From: Dorea phocaeensis
GTDB lineage: Bacteria; Bacillota; Clostridia; Lachnospirales; Lachnospiraceae
Assembly (NCBI RefSeq): GCF_900240315.1
Contig: NZ_OEPZ01000001.1
Span: 781,706-845,705, forward strand
Reading direction: 5' to 3'
DNA: 64,000 nucleotides
Both the position numbers and the translations under genes were made by a program. The notes beneath the pieces were generated by a model. That model searched no databases, was not told the DNA's origin, and worked only from the letters and a program-made list of their open reading frames with translations. Positions 63,926 to 64,000 of this stretch are shown here, in pieces. The number at the start of each line of letters is the position of its first letter. Positions within the stretch are counted from its first letter, which is position 1.

Positions 63926-64000
63926 TGGTCATGCCCTCGACCGATTAGTAACAGTCAGCTACATGTGTTACCACACTTCCACCTCTGTCCTATCTACCTC
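63926..64000 (-). rRNA. rrl: 23S rRNA, 3' end
   Basis: On the minus strand the sequence ends with GTAGCTGACTGTTACTAATC, then GGTCGAGGGCATGACC, which is the conserved 3' end of bacterial 23S rRNA. The rest of the gene lies outside the window. No 5S gene follows before the terminator, about 65 bases downstream. Confidence 0.92.

Overview
The window looks like a chromosomal segment of a low-to-mid GC anaerobic Firmicute, most likely a Lachnospiraceae (Clostridium cluster XIVa) gut bacterium. The basis is T-box leaders on leuS and pheST, a bifurcating-type [FeFe] hydrogenase HydABC with a sensory hydrogenase next to it, families common in that group (CD0519/CD1768, DUF6465, DUF1638, ArsP_2, CmpB), SpoIID- and SpoIIE-like proteins, AGGAGG ribosome sites, and a 23S rRNA 3' end of clostridial type. 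This is a judgement from protein character; no search was run. Most genes lie on the minus strand, running away from the rRNA operon that enters at the right edge.

Layout, left to right. 1-6.5 kb: tail of hpf, an AAA ATPase, a VOC protein, a possible integrase-tail relic, leuS with its T-box, a small P-loop protein and a CapA-like surface protein. 6.5-12 kb: a minus-strand operon of trkA, trkH, an unrecognised membrane protein and an AEC transporter. 12-15 kb: an EF-G paralogue and a DUF1638 protein. 15-17.8 kb: tyrA-aroA, preceded by a palindromic repeat that appears to carry part of the promoter. 17.8-25.3 kb: hydCBA, then a [2Fe-2S] protein, a PAS-linked sensory hydrogenase and a SpoIIE-type phosphatase. 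25.5-33.3 kb: a five-gene operon behind a cobalamin riboswitch, encoding two surface proteins with transcobalamin-like (DUF4430) domains and a complete ECF transporter; this is the strongest candidate for a little-described system. 33.3-40.1 kb: a CD0519-family membrane protein, a Cu/Zn SOD-like protein, queA, pheT, pheS and the pheS T-box. 40.1-45.4 kb: a YihY/BrkB protein, xpt, a near-perfect 50-bp palindrome, a SpoIID-like protein, a probable 6S RNA and pckA. 45.6-52 kb: a tightly spaced series of a thioester-adhesin-like protein, leuCD, an NhaC-type antiporter and thrC. 52-55.3 kb: a CmpB-family protein and feoAB behind a Fur-like box. 55.3-63.7 kb: a PHP protein, a 57-aa membrane protein, an acidic-tailed membrane protein, DUF6465, ArsP_2, a cytidylate-kinase-like protein, a dgkA/ubiB chimeric junction, a P1 peptidase and a Na/Pi cotransporter. 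63.9-64 kb: the 3' end of 23S rRNA, with no 5S gene before its terminator.

Functional links. HydABC should exchange electrons between NAD(H), ferredoxin and H2; the adjacent PAS-hydrogenase plus phosphatase looks like a H2- or redox-sensing signalling unit. The riboswitch operon should respond to B12 shortage and take up a corrinoid through surface capture followed by ECF transport. Several regulatory RNAs (two T-boxes, a cobalamin riboswitch, 6S RNA) and many intrinsic terminators can be read directly from the sequence. Where the longest open frame lacks a ribosome site, I moved the start to the codon with a proper Shine-Dalgarno.
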